This document shows positions 33,490 to 41,589 of a stretch of 64,000 bases of DNA, piece after piece. The stretch covers positions 1,139,575 through 1,203,574 of the forward strand of contig CP070649.1 in NCBI GenBank assembly GCA_020354575.1, in the 5' to 3' direction. How positions within the stretch are numbered: position 1 is the stretch's first letter; the number at the start of each line of letters is the position of its first letter. The notes beneath the pieces are model-generated. The model saw only the letters and a program-made list of their open reading frames with translations, ran no database searches and was not told the origin of the DNA. Source of the DNA: Candidatus Bathyarchaeota archaeon (lineage in GTDB: Archaea > Thermoproteota > Bathyarchaeia > Bathyarchaeales > SOJC01). A program made the translations under genes and the position numbers.

Positions 33490-36400
33490 TGGGCTCGAGC
33501 CTCCGTGAAGGCTGTGGAAATCACGTTGGAAGCTCCATTACGCATATAGACCCCATAGACCTTCTGGGCTTTGTTAACCATTTCAGGCTTCAGGGTGACC
33601 ACTATAAATTGAGATTTATCCGATTCTTCTGTCAATAGTTCTCCAAGTTTTGCTACGTGAAAAGCATCTAAGTGGGCATCAATCTCGTCAAGAATATAAA
33701 ATGCAGCTGGTGTGAACTCCTGTATCGCAAATAGAAAAGCAACTGCTGATACCGATCTTTCTCCTCCACTAGCTCCACTCACCAGTATTGATGGCTTATT
33801 TGGGAATTGCACAATCATGTCGACACCCCCTGATAAGGGCTCTTCGGGGTCCTCCAACTTTAATTCTGCTTGTCCGCCTCCTGTCATCTTAGAGAAATAT
33901 TTCATTAGATTTGTGTTAATCTTTTCGAAGGCATCCATAAAGATTGTCCGTTTCTTGCGCTCAATTTCATCCATGAAATTTACTATTGCTTGCTTCTCGC
34001 GTTCCAGGTCATTCATACGTAACGATAATTCTTTGTAACGTGAAATCTGTTCAGCATAATGAGAGAGGGCAAGTTGGTTGACTGCTCCTAGCCGTTCCAA
34101 TTCAAATCTCATCATTCTTATAGAAGTTTCAGCTTCTTCGAGCTGGCTTGAGGTTACGGTTAAGGCTTCTTCATAGCCAAGCTCCTTGAGCTGCCTTTCA
34201 AAATTACCTAGTTCTAATTGCAGTGTTTGGACTGACAGTTGAAGTTGATTGTGCAAACGATCTGCATGTTCATATTCACCATCAATTTTTCGCAGTTTCT
34301 TGTCAATACCATCTATTTGAACAGTAAATCTCTTGGCCTCTTCTCTAGCGCTTAGAACTGTGCGGGAAAGATCTTCACGAGATTTCTCAAGCGAGATGAG
34401 CTCTCCTTTTAAGTGCTCCCTTTCTTCAATTGCCTTATTGACCTCCTTCTCAACAATTCTGAATTGCTTCTCAATTTTCCTGAGTTGAACTTTGACGTTA
34501 TCATAGCCAAACTTCAGCACATTGTCATATTTTGACATGAGAGTTGATAGTTCTGTGTCAATACTGCCTAAGTTTTGCCTTTTCGTGATGATGTTCTCAG
34601 CTAATTTATCCCTTTGAACCTCTAATTCCTGAATGTGAGTTGGGTCAATTTTCTTCCTCAACTCAGCCAATTTGCTGCGAAGCTGCTGCATCTCTCTTCG
34701 GATTGCACGACGATGAGCCGTTTGAAGTCCAATCTCCGTATTTTCTTTATCGAGCTTCACTTGTACACCTTGGATGCGAAAACTTATTCGCCGCATGTTC
34801 CGCTTTGAAGTTTTGATACTCTTTTTTACTCGTGATATTTCGGTATCCAAAGTGGCAATGGCTTCAGATAGCCTAGTTATTTCACTTCTAGTTAGTTCTA
34901 TATCTTCTTCAAAGAAAGAGACATCTTTTCCCCTTCTTTCCAAGTGCTGATGAAGCGCTCTTACTGCTTCGTCTAAGCTTTTAATTGCGTTTTCACTAGG
35001 AATTATTGTGGAAAAATCCAGTTGGGCGCGGAAAAAGCCGCTTTCTAGTCCTCCTCCCGCTTCATAGACGTCTCCGTCCATTGTAACACTTCTGTATCCT
35101 TTTTTGCAGATATCTAAAGCAATCTTCGCATTTCTGGCAACAAGAGTGTCACCAAACACAAAATCGACAGCTGGTTCATGCTTCTTCGCACATTTTACGA
35201 AATTAGTTGCCAAACCTTCAATGTTTCTGGCCTTTAGGGTATTAGCTGGTTTTCTTACAAGCCCTTGGATAGGAATAATTCTAATTCTACCAAGCTTTAG
35301 CCGTCTTAATGTTTCAGTGCATGTAAAAGCAGCATCAAAATCATGTACAACCAGAGCGTCCAACCAGCTGGCTCCAGCTGCTTCCAAAGCTTTTCTGTAA
35401 CTACGGTCAATTCTGATTAAATTTTTAAGCCGTCCATGGATGCCCGATATCACTCCGAGTTCCCCTAACTCCTCAATGTTCCTCAACGCGCTTTCTTCTG
35501 CAGCAACGGTTTCAGCAAGTTCTCGTTGAGTAGCAAATTCAACAACTGCTTCTCGTGCAGTACCAGCTATTTTTCCTGCCTCATCAATTTCTCTTTCAAC
35601 GGCTATCTTCTGCAGGCTTCTCCGCTCAAGTGATTTCTGCAAATCGTTTAATTGGTTTTTCTGTTCTTTTTGAACTTCTTTTAGATCATTGAAGGATTTT
35701 TCAAGCTCTTGTAGAGTGATAGTGAATCTATTCTTACGGGCTTTCAAATCACTCAATCTGTGTGCAAAAACTTTCTTGGATGTCTGCATTCGGGCGCGGT
35801 TTGCCTTTAAATTGGCTAGATCTTCATATAGCCTATCCAGTTCCCTTTCGGTCTCACGAATTTCTTTGCTATTCTCTCCAATATTTTCCCATAGTTTCGT
35901 AGTCTCGGTCGCCAATGTATCATGTTCTATTTGCTGACTCTCTATCTCCCTCAACAATCGCTCTTTTTTTCTTTTCAATTGTTGTAGGCTTTTACGATTC
36001 TCTAATATTTCCTTTCGCATTGAGTCTTGTTGTTGTATGCTGTTTTCTCTGACTTTCCCCAATCCTTCTAAGGTGGTTGTGTTTGCACCAATTTTAGTTG
36101 AAAGCTCAGTGAGCCTTGATTTCAGATCGCCTATTTTGATTTGAACTTCAAGGACACGTGAGCCACCTTCTTCTACAAAATCTGAACTAAGTCTTCTCCA
36201 CTCGCTCTCAATCGAATAGCGTTGATCTCGCATTCCATCTCGGACACTACGAATGTTTTCAACATTTTCGCGCGCTTCTTCAAGGTTTGAAGAGACTTCT
36301 GCTATTCTCTGTTTAGTTGCTATGATTTGATGTGAAAACTGCATTGCTTCAAATCGTTTTGTTTCATTGGTTATGTAGTTGTATCGAAGTAGTTCATTTC

Positions 36401-37049
36401 TTTCTCTTTCAAGATCATCTACTCGTTTTTGGACTTCGTCAATCCTGCCCATAGCTGTTCGAATTGAGATTTCAGCTACCTGCAGTTTCTCTTCTGCTTC
36501 CAGCTTCTCGGAGTCGTACTGAGCAATTCCAACCAAGTCTTCAACAATCTTGCGACGCTCATTGGAGGAGATATCAGTCATACGAGTGATCGTGCCCTGC
36601 AATATTATATTGTGTCCTGTTGATGTAATCCCTGCCATTGAAAGCATATCGTTAATATTTGCCCTGGATATCCTTCTTCCATTAAGTCGATAGACACACT
36701 GTCCATTTTTGAGTACTTCTCTCGATACTGTAACAGTGCTTGTATCTATTGGGATACGTCCATCTCTGTTATCAAATTGAAGGAGAACTTTTGCTGTTTT
36801 TGCTTTTTCTACTCCTACATCTGGTGAGCCATGAAAAATTAGTTTGGCAAGATTTTCAGCTCTCATTCTTCTAGCGCTGAGTTCTCCCAAGACAAAGAGA
36901 ATAGCATCAATGATGTTCGTCTTTCCACTGCCATTTGGTCCCGTTATGACAGTGAAGCCCTTGTCTATTGAAACATTAACGGTTTTGGGTCCAAAAGACT
37001 TGAACCCTTTCAATTCGATCTTCTTGACATAGGGCATCTTATCCGCCAC
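33486..37049 (-). CDS. smc: Chromosome segregation protein SMC
   Basis: A 1,187-residue SMC ATPase: N-terminal Walker A GPNGSGKTNIIDAI near residue 40, long coiled coil, hinge (about residues 520-640, GVISGIHGRLKNLIRID onward), return coil, and C-terminal signature plus Walker B (YILDEIDAHLD). The signature loop reads SGASGGERSVSA in place of the common LSGGEK-type, a mild variant. Forms a condensin with ScpA and ScpB encoded just downstream. Many Thermoproteota lack this complex, so its presence helps to place the organism. Confidence 0.97.
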   Translation of the reverse strand: MADKMPYVKKIELKGFKSFGPKTVNVSIDKGFTVITGPNGSGKTNIIDAILFVLGELSARRMRAENLAKLIFHGSPDVGVEKAKTAKVLLQFDNRDGRIPIDTSTVTVSREVLKNGQCVYRLNGRRISRANINDMLSMAGITSTGHNIILQGTITRMTDISSNERRKIVEDLVGIAQYDSEKLEAEEKLQVAEISIRTAMGRIDEVQKRVDDLERERNELLRYNYITNETKRFEAMQFSHQIIATKQRIAEVSSNLEEARENVENIRSVRDGMRDQRYSIESEWRRLSSDFVEEGGSRVLEVQIKIGDLKSRLTELSTKIGANTTTLEGLGKVRENSIQQQDSMRKEILENRKSLQQLKRKKERLLREIESQQIEHDTLATETTKLWENIGENSKEIRETERELDRLYEDLANLKANRARMQTSKKVFAHRLSDLKARKNRFTITLQELEKSFNDLKEVQKEQKNQLNDLQKSLERRSLQKIAVEREIDEAGKIAGTAREAVVEFATQRELAETVAAEESALRNIEELGELGVISGIHGRLKNLIRIDRSYRKALEAAGASWLDALVVHDFDAAFTCTETLRRLKLGRIRIIPIQGLVRKPANTLKARNIEGLATNFVKCAKKHEPAVDFVFGDTLVARNAKIALDICKKGYRSVTMDGDVYEAGGGLESGFFRAQLDFSTIIPSENAIKSLDEAVRALHQHLERRGKDVSFFEEDIELTRSEITRLSEAIATLDTEISRVKKSIKTSKRNMRRISFRIQGVQVKLDKENTEIGLQTAHRRAIRREMQQLRSKLAELRKKIDPTHIQELEVQRDKLAENIITKRQNLGSIDTELSTLMSKYDNVLKFGYDNVKVQLRKIEKQFRIVEKEVNKAIEEREHLKGELISLEKSREDLSRTVLSAREEAKRFTVQIDGIDKKLRKIDGEYEHADRLHNQLQLSVQTLQLELGNFERQLKELGYEEALTVTSSQLEEAETSIRMMRFELERLGAVNQLALSHYAEQISRYKELSLRMNDLEREKQAIVNFMDEIERKKRTIFMDAFEKINTNLMKYFSKMTGGGQAELKLEDPEEPLSGGVDMIVQFPNKPSILVSGASGGERSVSAVAFLFAIQEFTPAAFYILDEIDAHLDAFHVAKLGELLTEESDKSQFIVVTLKPEMVNKAQKVYGVYMRNGASNVISTAFTEARAQ

Positions 37050-37160
37050 TCTACATTTACTCGCTTCCGCAAGCTACTCTATTGGTTGTATAGCTTTTTC
37101 TATAGAATTCTTCTATAAATAACTTCATCTGACGTATAACAATTTTTTAAATAAACAAGT

Positions 37161-37679
37161 CTACTTTTTCCGTGTTCTTCGACATTTCTCCGCCATTCTT
37201 TTTACGAATTCCTTAATATTTTCCTTACTGCCATATACCAACAGGTATCCATCATTTTGCGTTTTGCAGCCCAATTTTAATTCACCCGCTAATCTTTTCA
37301 CGTTCTGTTTGAGAATATCCTCTGATGGTAGAATTCTTATCCAATGAGCGCTGCGTGGAAGAGACGAAAAAAATTGTGCAGGTCGAGTTTCGGGCTTCGC
37401 TTCTTCCTTTCTGGATTTTCCCAGCTTTTGAAGCCAATCTTGTGCAAAGGTTTGATCCACTTTTTCCTTTGCCAAATTTATGAGGCTGGATTCGACATCT
37501 AACAAGTAATTTTCTATATCCATTATGTGCTCCAAGTGCGATGAATCAGCTTTATAGACGCTTATCATGGTTTTTGCTGATCGCAAAGAGGTCATGACTT
37601 CGCTAGGAATGTTAATTTTCCTTATACGAAACTCAGCAATAAGGCTCTCTAGGGCTTTCCACCATTCTCCATAGCCTAT
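37161..37679 (-). CDS. DUF2096-like conserved archaeal protein with a probable non-AUG start
   Basis: The region translates as about 172 residues. The first ATG (37595) would give 144 residues, but the frame stays open upstream and encodes a convincing N-terminus (GYGEWWKALESLIAEFRIRKIN, then IPSEVM) back to a stop at 37694-37692. This pattern resembles DUF2096 proteins of archaea. No ATG, GTG or TTG lies in the extension; an ATA at 37679 is six bases after GGAGAGG, so ATA initiation, or a sequence error, is suspected. C-terminus basic. It is upstream of smc on the same strand. Function unknown. Confidence 0.6.
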   Translation of the reverse strand: MGYGEWWKALESLIAEFRIRKINIPSEVMTSLRSAKTMISVYKADSSHLEHIMDIENYLLDVESSLINLAKEKVDQTFAQDWLQKLGKSRKEEAKPETRPAQFFSSLPRSAHWIRILPSEDILKQNVKRLAGELKLGCKTQNDGYLLVYGSKENIKEFVKRMAEKCRRTRKK

Positions 37680-37964
37680 GAGTATCCTCTCCTAAGTTTA
37701 AAGATTGAATAAAATGAGAATGGTTATTTATTCAAGATAAGTCTTGTTAAAAGCCACACGTGTTCTTTCTTTTTGCTTGATTTTTCCACAAGTCATAAAC
37801 TCTAATCAAACAATTCAAGGAAGATTCCCAGCATCAGTATTTGTAAGACATTATTGGACACCAGACCTTGAGCAATTGAAAAGTAAAGTCCTCCACATCT
37901 TAGATGAAATGACTAAAGAAGTAACCCCTAGAATTGAAACTAAGCAAAAGATCCACTACAAGAA

Positions 37965-38008
37965 GAGCTATTCTCACTACTCTAAGAATAGCTCAACCCT
38001 TCTTTTTT
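37965..38008 (+). terminator. Ten-base-pair hairpin followed by T run
   Basis: GAGCTATTCT (37965-37974) and AGAATAGCTC (37985-37994) are perfect inverted repeats with a ten-base loop, followed by CTTCTTTTTT. The form is that of an intrinsic terminator. It sits just before the TATA box of the Nudix gene and may insulate it. Confidence 0.5.
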
Positions 38009-38013
38009 ATATT
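38006..38013 (+). promoter_or_regulatory. TATA box of the Nudix gene
   Basis: TTTATATT here predicts transcription from about 38037, so the message of the gene at 38039 is leaderless. Confidence 0.5.
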
Positions 38014-38038
38014 CATTCTTTAATTCTTCTTATCTAAT

Positions 38039-38503
38039 ATGAGACTGCCATTACAAATTGAAGCGATTCTATTCAAGAGAACACATGGAGAAATTCAATA
38101 TCTGATTTTAAAGACAATTCCAGAAAGAGGAGAATTCTGGCAACCAATAACTGGAGGCGTAGAAGAAGGAGAAACTAAACTGGAAGCCTTGAAACGAGAA
38201 ATCAGAGAAGAGACTGGAATAAAGAACATTATCAGGATAATAGAAGATGTTCACTATTATGAGCCTAAAGACCTCTCTCTTATCGAGTATCTCAAGAGGC
38301 ATGGGCATGTAGGCAATCATTTGGAAGCATACGCATTTGGTGTAGAAGTGTCTTCAGACGAGGAAGTTGTTCTAGATAGAAAAGAACATTCTGAATTCAA
38401 ATGGTGTAGTTTCCAAGAGGCTCTAAGATTAATTGGAGAGACATTTTATGATCATCGAGGATCTTTCAAAAAGCTAAATGAAATGCTGATTACGCAAAAG
38501 TAA
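38039..38503 (+). CDS. Nudix hydrolase
   Basis: A 154-residue protein with a perfect Nudix box (GGVEEGETKLEALKREIREE then TGI; G-x5-E-x7-R-E-x2-E-E-x-G). The N-terminus (LQIEAILFKRTHGEIQYLIL) and WQPITGG match the MutT-like/dATP or NTP pyrophosphohydrolase group. The substrate, a nucleoside diphosphate linked to another group, cannot be told. Leaderless start at ATG 38039 as judged by the TATA box. Nearby sequence composition is AT-rich. Confidence 0.9.
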   Translation: MRLPLQIEAILFKRTHGEIQYLILKTIPERGEFWQPITGGVEEGETKLEALKREIREETGIKNIIRIIEDVHYYEPKDLSLIEYLKRHGHVGNHLEAYAFGVEVSSDEEVVLDRKEHSEFKWCSFQEALRLIGETFYDHRGSFKKLNEMLITQK

Positions 38504-38585
38504 GCAAACCCTATTTTGTAGCGTATGCATGCAGCAATTGATTAGTCTTAAGTTTTATAATGCTGATTCCTCTTTGTTGATTTTC

Positions 38586-38807
38586 ATGGAATTGATAATT
38601 GCAGGTTCTGGTGGAGCAATATCTACGCCTCGTCCTTTCTGCCAATGTGTGGTTTGCAGGAAAGCTAGGAAAGAAGGTGAACCTTACAAAAGAAACAGCA
38701 TGCATGCATTTGTAGCCTGTTGCGCATGCATGCATGGCATGGGGAATTCATGCGCGGCTTGGGTAGCTGCGATGACCTCTCCACTATGCAGGCAAATGCT
38801 GAACTGA
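38586..38807 (+). pseudogene. Truncated metallo-beta-lactamase-fold hydrolase
   Basis: From ATG 38586 about 38 residues (MELIIAGSGGAISTPRPFCQ, then CVVCRKARKEGEPYKRNS) match the N-terminus of archaeal MBL-fold phosphodiesterase/PhnP-like hydrolases. The rest, with the HxHxDH metal site, is missing. The match stops exactly at a GCATGCATGCAT repeat (38698-38709), after which the frame runs through unrelated cysteine-rich sequence to 38807. A TTTTATAATG box (38553-38562) gives a leaderless start, so the promoter is preserved. Most simply, a deletion or insertion at the repeat removed the body of the gene. Confidence 0.65.
38698..38736. repeat. Pair of long GCATGCAT palindromes at the break point of the truncated gene
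   Basis: GCATGCATGCAT at 38698-38709 and GCATGCATGCATG around 38724-38736 lie 14 bases apart. Two more (38525-38532 and 38834-38841) flank the truncated gene on both sides. Confidence 0.6.
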
Positions 38808-38833
38808 AAACAGCTGTAGCGTCCACTTAAGCT

Positions 38834-39028
38834 ATGCATGCACGCAGAGAAAAATCTGACAAAGCTACAATAGTTTTTATAATGTCGATTTCTTTGGCAC
38901 TCCTAGCTTATGAACACTTGGCTTTTAGATTCGTTGACTATGGCTTACTTTTTCTATGTTTCGTTATTTTGTGCATTATCTCCCTGTTCACTCTTCTCTT
39001 AGAATTGGCACTTTCAAAGGGTTGGTAA
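38834..39028 (+). CDS. Small membrane protein (first of three)
   Basis: A 64-residue protein with a basic N-terminus and two predicted membrane helices (about 13-31 and 37-61). The start codon is part of an ATGCATGC palindrome (38834-38841), so a later start is possible. Its stop is two bases before the next gene. Not assigned to a family. Confidence 0.45.
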   Translation: MHARREKSDKATIVFIMSISLALLAYEHLAFRFVDYGLLFLCFVILCIISLFTLLLELALSKGW

Positions 39029-39030
39029 AT

Positions 39031-39276
39031 ATGTCCAAGGAATACCATGTTTTTGGTTTTGCTTGCATAGCAATTGGAATCTGGCAGCTAATAATGAGAC
39101 TGTTTTACATCAAACCCATAAGCCATGTGGCAGGGATGGCGTCTCTAATTCTCTGTTTAATTATCATAGTGGTAGGATCTGTTCTTTTAGTATGGGACTT
39201 GACAGATCAACAGTTTTCCTTTTCAAACAGAGCACAAAGTGATGAATCTCACTATAGTCACAAGGTGGTGAAATAG
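39031..39276 (+). CDS. Small membrane protein (second of three)
   Basis: An 81-residue protein, start ATG 39031, with two membrane helices (about 6-26 and 34-57) and a hydrophilic tail. It begins two bases after the previous stop and ends where the next ORF begins, so the three are probably one transcript. No family recognised. Confidence 0.5.
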   Translation: MSKEYHVFGFACIAIGIWQLIMRLFYIKPISHVAGMASLILCLIIIVVGSVLLVWDLTDQQFSFSNRAQSDESHYSHKVVK

Positions 39277-39456
39277 GTGTGGAGGGAAATTAAGGAAACA
39301 TTCAAACGAAGCATGACGATAAACCGAATTTGGATTTGTTCATGCGTTGCTTTCGCTGCTGCCTGTGTTTCATTGCTGGTGATTCAAAACCTTTCGTTGG
39401 GCTTGTTCTTTACGGTTGTGCTAGCTGGGCGAACGTACTCCACGCGAATCCTCTAG
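39277..39456 (+). CDS. Small membrane protein (third of three)
   Basis: A 59-residue ORF that starts with GTG directly after the stop codon of the second protein; GGTGGTGA upstream can serve as ribosome binding site. The N-terminus is basic (VWREIKETFKRSMTINR), followed by one or two hydrophobic helices (about 18-48). Too short for confident family assignment, but spacing and coding character support it. Confidence 0.4.
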   Translation: MWREIKETFKRSMTINRIWICSCVAFAAACVSLLVIQNLSLGLFFTVVLAGRTYSTRIL

Positions 39457-39482
39457 TTTCATGCGTGCATCCATAATGAATG

Positions 39483-39490
39483 CTTATAAC
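39483..39490 (+). promoter_or_regulatory. TATA box of the Lrp-family gene
   Basis: CTTATAAC lies inside the longer reading frame that begins at 39480, so it supports the downstream ATG at 39531 as the start. Confidence 0.5.
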
Positions 39491-39530
39491 CTTACATATT
39501 CACGCATATACAATAAAGAGTGGTGCAAGT

Positions 39531-40007
39531 ATGCCTCCTATGAGAAGTGCTGAAAAGCTGGCGATCATCGATGCATTAGATATGAAGATCATTCGGGCAT
39601 TGCAGATCGATGCGAGAAAGCCCATAGTGCAGATCGCAAAAGAAGTAAATGCCAATGAAGCAACGGTTCGAAGACGCATCGAGAAGTTACTTAATGATGG
39701 AATTATCGAGCGGTTTACTGTTGTTTTGGACTATCACAAACTAGGACGAGTGATTAAAGCCTTCATCGGACTCCGAGTAGAGCCGACTAAACTAAAAACG
39801 ATTGCTGAACACTTAGTGAAGCATCCCGACACACAGGTGGTGTATAGAACAAGTGGCGATACTGATATCATTACAGAAGTCATTCTGGAGAAGATGGAGG
39901 ATTTGAATGCCTTCTTAGAGGAAGAACTAAGCCTTGACGGGATCGTGGGAACCATCGTCACGATTGTCATTGGGCCTTACAAACGATGCCCTTGGACAGG
40001 GCTTTAA
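39531..40007 (+). CDS. Lrp/AsnC-family transcription regulator
   Basis: A 158-residue regulator from ATG 39531. N-terminal helix-turn-helix (LDMKIIRALQIDARKPIVQI, NEATVRRRIEKLLNDGII) and a C-terminal RAM ligand-binding domain (VIKAFIGLRVEP, HPDTQVVYRTSGDTDIITEV). Such proteins form dimers or octamers and respond to amino acids or related metabolites. The longer frame from 39480 contains the promoter. A 12-base ATGCATGCATGC palindrome covers the end of the gene (40007-40018). No target can be named. Confidence 0.92.
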   Translation: MPPMRSAEKLAIIDALDMKIIRALQIDARKPIVQIAKEVNANEATVRRRIEKLLNDGIIERFTVVLDYHKLGRVIKAFIGLRVEPTKLKTIAEHLVKHPDTQVVYRTSGDTDIITEVILEKMEDLNAFLEEELSLDGIVGTIVTIVIGPYKRCPWTGL

Positions 40008-40018
40008 TGCATGCATGC
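40007..40018. repeat. ATGCATGCATGC palindrome after the Lrp gene
   Basis: Twelve-base member of the GCATGCAT family at the 3' end of the regulator gene. The following 170 bases hold only a T run (around 40126-40132) that could end transcription. Confidence 0.6.
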
Positions 40019-40186
40019 CCCAGGTGCCACCAAAGTGACTCGATATTCGATCACTCAACTAACATGGTGTTATGCTTTTCTCCTTGTGTTTGTCGAGTGT
40101 TGAGTTTTACTACTGCAGTAACTCTTTTTTCACACATGCGTGAGGATGCTTGCGACTACACAAACTAGAGGAGTAAGAAAAACACA

Positions 40187-40345
40187 ATGAGAGTCAATTG
40201 CCCCATCTGCGGAAACAAAGGAACAGTGACGTACAAAACAACGAAGACAAAGCTTTCAATAGGAGAATATAAGGAATATAGAAAGCTCTATGTGTATCAT
40301 GGAAAACCTAATCAGAAACTGTGCTACCTAAAAAAGAAGACATAG
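40187..40345 (+). pseudogene. Zinc-finger-like small protein, probable frameshift at an A run
   Basis: From ATG 40187 (AGAGGAG upstream) the frame encodes 52 residues with CPICGNKG and a later LYVYHGKP/KLCYL segment, then stops at 40345. One base more in the AAAAAA run near 40331-40336 would join it to a second frame reading KKEDIDKLPKEVLDSLHKET with Thr/Gln repeats, which continues into the tRNA gene at 40463. The natural continuation CYLKKEDIDKLP is convincing, so the gene looks frameshifted and its 3' end may have been displaced at the tRNA. Function unknown. Confidence 0.45.
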
Positions 40346-40462
40346 ATAAACTACCTAAAGAAGTTCTAGATTCGCTACACAAAGAAACTACTACACAAAC
40401 AACTACACAAATGCTACACAAACAAAATAAGCCACAAATGGGATTTAAATCAAAGAATACAA

Positions 40463-40572
40463 GCCGGGGTAGCCTAGCCTGGCTTGGGCGCCAGACTCAT
40501 AATCTGGAGAGCTATGAAGGGGCCTTGTAAGCCCAAGCCCAGAAGTCGCGAGTTCGAATCCCGCCCCCGGCA
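40463..40572 (+). tRNA. Elongator tRNA-Met (CAT) with a ~35-base insert in the variable region
   Basis: Acceptor GCCGGGG/CCCCGGC with discriminator A, D stem GCCT/GGGC, anticodon arm CCAGA-CTCATAA-TCTGG. Forty bases lie between position 43 and the T stem in place of about five, so an intron of about 35 bases at a non-canonical site is inferred. The insert folds as GGGC-CTTGTAA-GCCC. The T stem has one A-C mismatch (GCGAG/CCCGC). CCA is not encoded. Confidence 0.8.
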
Positions 40573-40613
40573 CTATAGAATTGATGATGAAGTATCGAGC
40601 TTTCACTGAACCT

Positions 40614-41510
40614 CTAGGAATCTTTCAGAAACTCAAGGATGCATCTATTGACCCTCTCGGGGTCTTCAAGTTGGACCCAGTGACCACAGTTTGCAAAATA
40701 CCTTATTTGATATTGGGCTTCCATGAAATCATCAGTATTTTCAATCATTCTTTTTGAGAGTGCGACATCTTGTTCTCCCCAAAGAACTAATGTAGGTGAT
40801 TGTATTTTTGGGAATTCTATTTCTCTTTCAGAAAATAATATACCCGGGTTCATGTTGGCTCGATAATAATTCAAAGCTGCCGTTAAGGATCCGGGGCTTG
40901 ACCAGGCATTCGTATAGGCCTCCAAATCTTCTTCTCTTAAGGCTCTTTTATTGATGAAGGAACGCCGAAGCATATTCTTAAGGAAGGAAAATTTGTTCCG
41001 ACTTAAGACTTCTTCAGGTATTCTTGGCGTTTGAAAGAAAAATACATACCAACTCATTTGTAGTTGTCTAAGAGAATCCTTAGTTCGTGCTGTAAATGCA
41101 TTGGGATGTGGTGCATTTAAGATCACTAGTTTTTTAACAATTTTCGGGTTGAATGCTGCAAGAGACCAAGCTATAACTCCTCCCCAATCATGACCAACTA
41201 CGTATGCTTGTTCTTCACCTAGGGCTTTGATGAGTTCTCTGATGTCATCTGTCAGAATGTTCAGCTTGTACTCCTTCACATCTTTGGGTTTGTCAGTTTT
41301 ATTATAACCTCGTAGATCGGGAGCTATGACACGATAGTGCTTAGCTAATGTTGGAATCTGGAATCTCCATACATTCCAAAAATCGGGGAATCCATGCAGT
41401 AGTATGAGTAACTCTCCTTCCCCTTGAGCTACAAAATGCATCCGAATTCCGTTAATGTTTCGGAAATTATGTTTAATCGTTGTTCTCACTTGCCTAAACC
41501 CCTTGGACAT
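40614..41510 (-). CDS. Alpha/beta hydrolase, epoxide-hydrolase/dehalogenase-like
   Basis: A 298-residue alpha/beta hydrolase: oxyanion motif LLHGFPDFWNVW, APDLRGYNKTDKP, nucleophile elbow VVGHDWGGVIAWSLA (Asp nucleophile, as in epoxide hydrolases and haloalkane dehalogenases rather than Ser), acidic residue region LWGEQDVALS and His in NCGHWVQLEDPERVN. Cytoplasmic. Substrate not predictable. A minus-strand ATTAAATTA box near 41540 allows a leaderless ATG at 41510. Downstream end lies 42 bases from the tRNA-Met gene. Confidence 0.9.
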   Translation of the reverse strand: MSKGFRQVRTTIKHNFRNINGIRMHFVAQGEGELLILLHGFPDFWNVWRFQIPTLAKHYRVIAPDLRGYNKTDKPKDVKEYKLNILTDDIRELIKALGEEQAYVVGHDWGGVIAWSLAAFNPKIVKKLVILNAPHPNAFTARTKDSLRQLQMSWYVFFFQTPRIPEEVLSRNKFSFLKNMLRRSFINKRALREEDLEAYTNAWSSPGSLTAALNYYRANMNPGILFSEREIEFPKIQSPTLVLWGEQDVALSKRMIENTDDFMEAQYQIRYFANCGHWVQLEDPERVNRCILEFLKDS

Positions 41511-41589
41511 TGGAGCTTTTTTTGTTTAAACTTTGCTAATTTAATGAGAACGCAGAACTTATTTAATGCAATTTCATGAAGAGGATAGC

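Larger units (their letters stand above)
37700..38038 (+). other. Stretch with no firm gene; weak 97-codon ORF
   Basis: Between the DUF2096-like gene and the Nudix gene a TTG-started frame (37744-38037) contains a somewhat protein-like segment (RFPASVFVRHYWTPDLEQLK then SKVLHILDEMTKEVTP) but no recognisable family. Its last third is made of a hairpin and the Nudix promoter, so if it was ever a gene it is probably a remnant. A short transcript ending at the hairpin is possible. Confidence 0.3.

Noticed and set aside
37744..38037. 97-codon ORF before the Nudix gene
   Set aside because: No recognised family, TTG start without ribosome binding site, and its end is occupied by a hairpin and the Nudix TATA box. 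Listed only as an unassigned stretch.
38529..38807. Longer reading frame starting at 38529
   Set aside because: Its first part contains the promoter of the truncated MBL-fold gene; the protein match begins at 38586.
40577..40605. C/D-box sRNA candidate after tRNA-Met (ATGATGA ... CTGA)
   Set aside because: Only one C and one D-like box with plausible spacing; no C'/D' pair is clear and the sequence runs into the end of the hydrolase gene.
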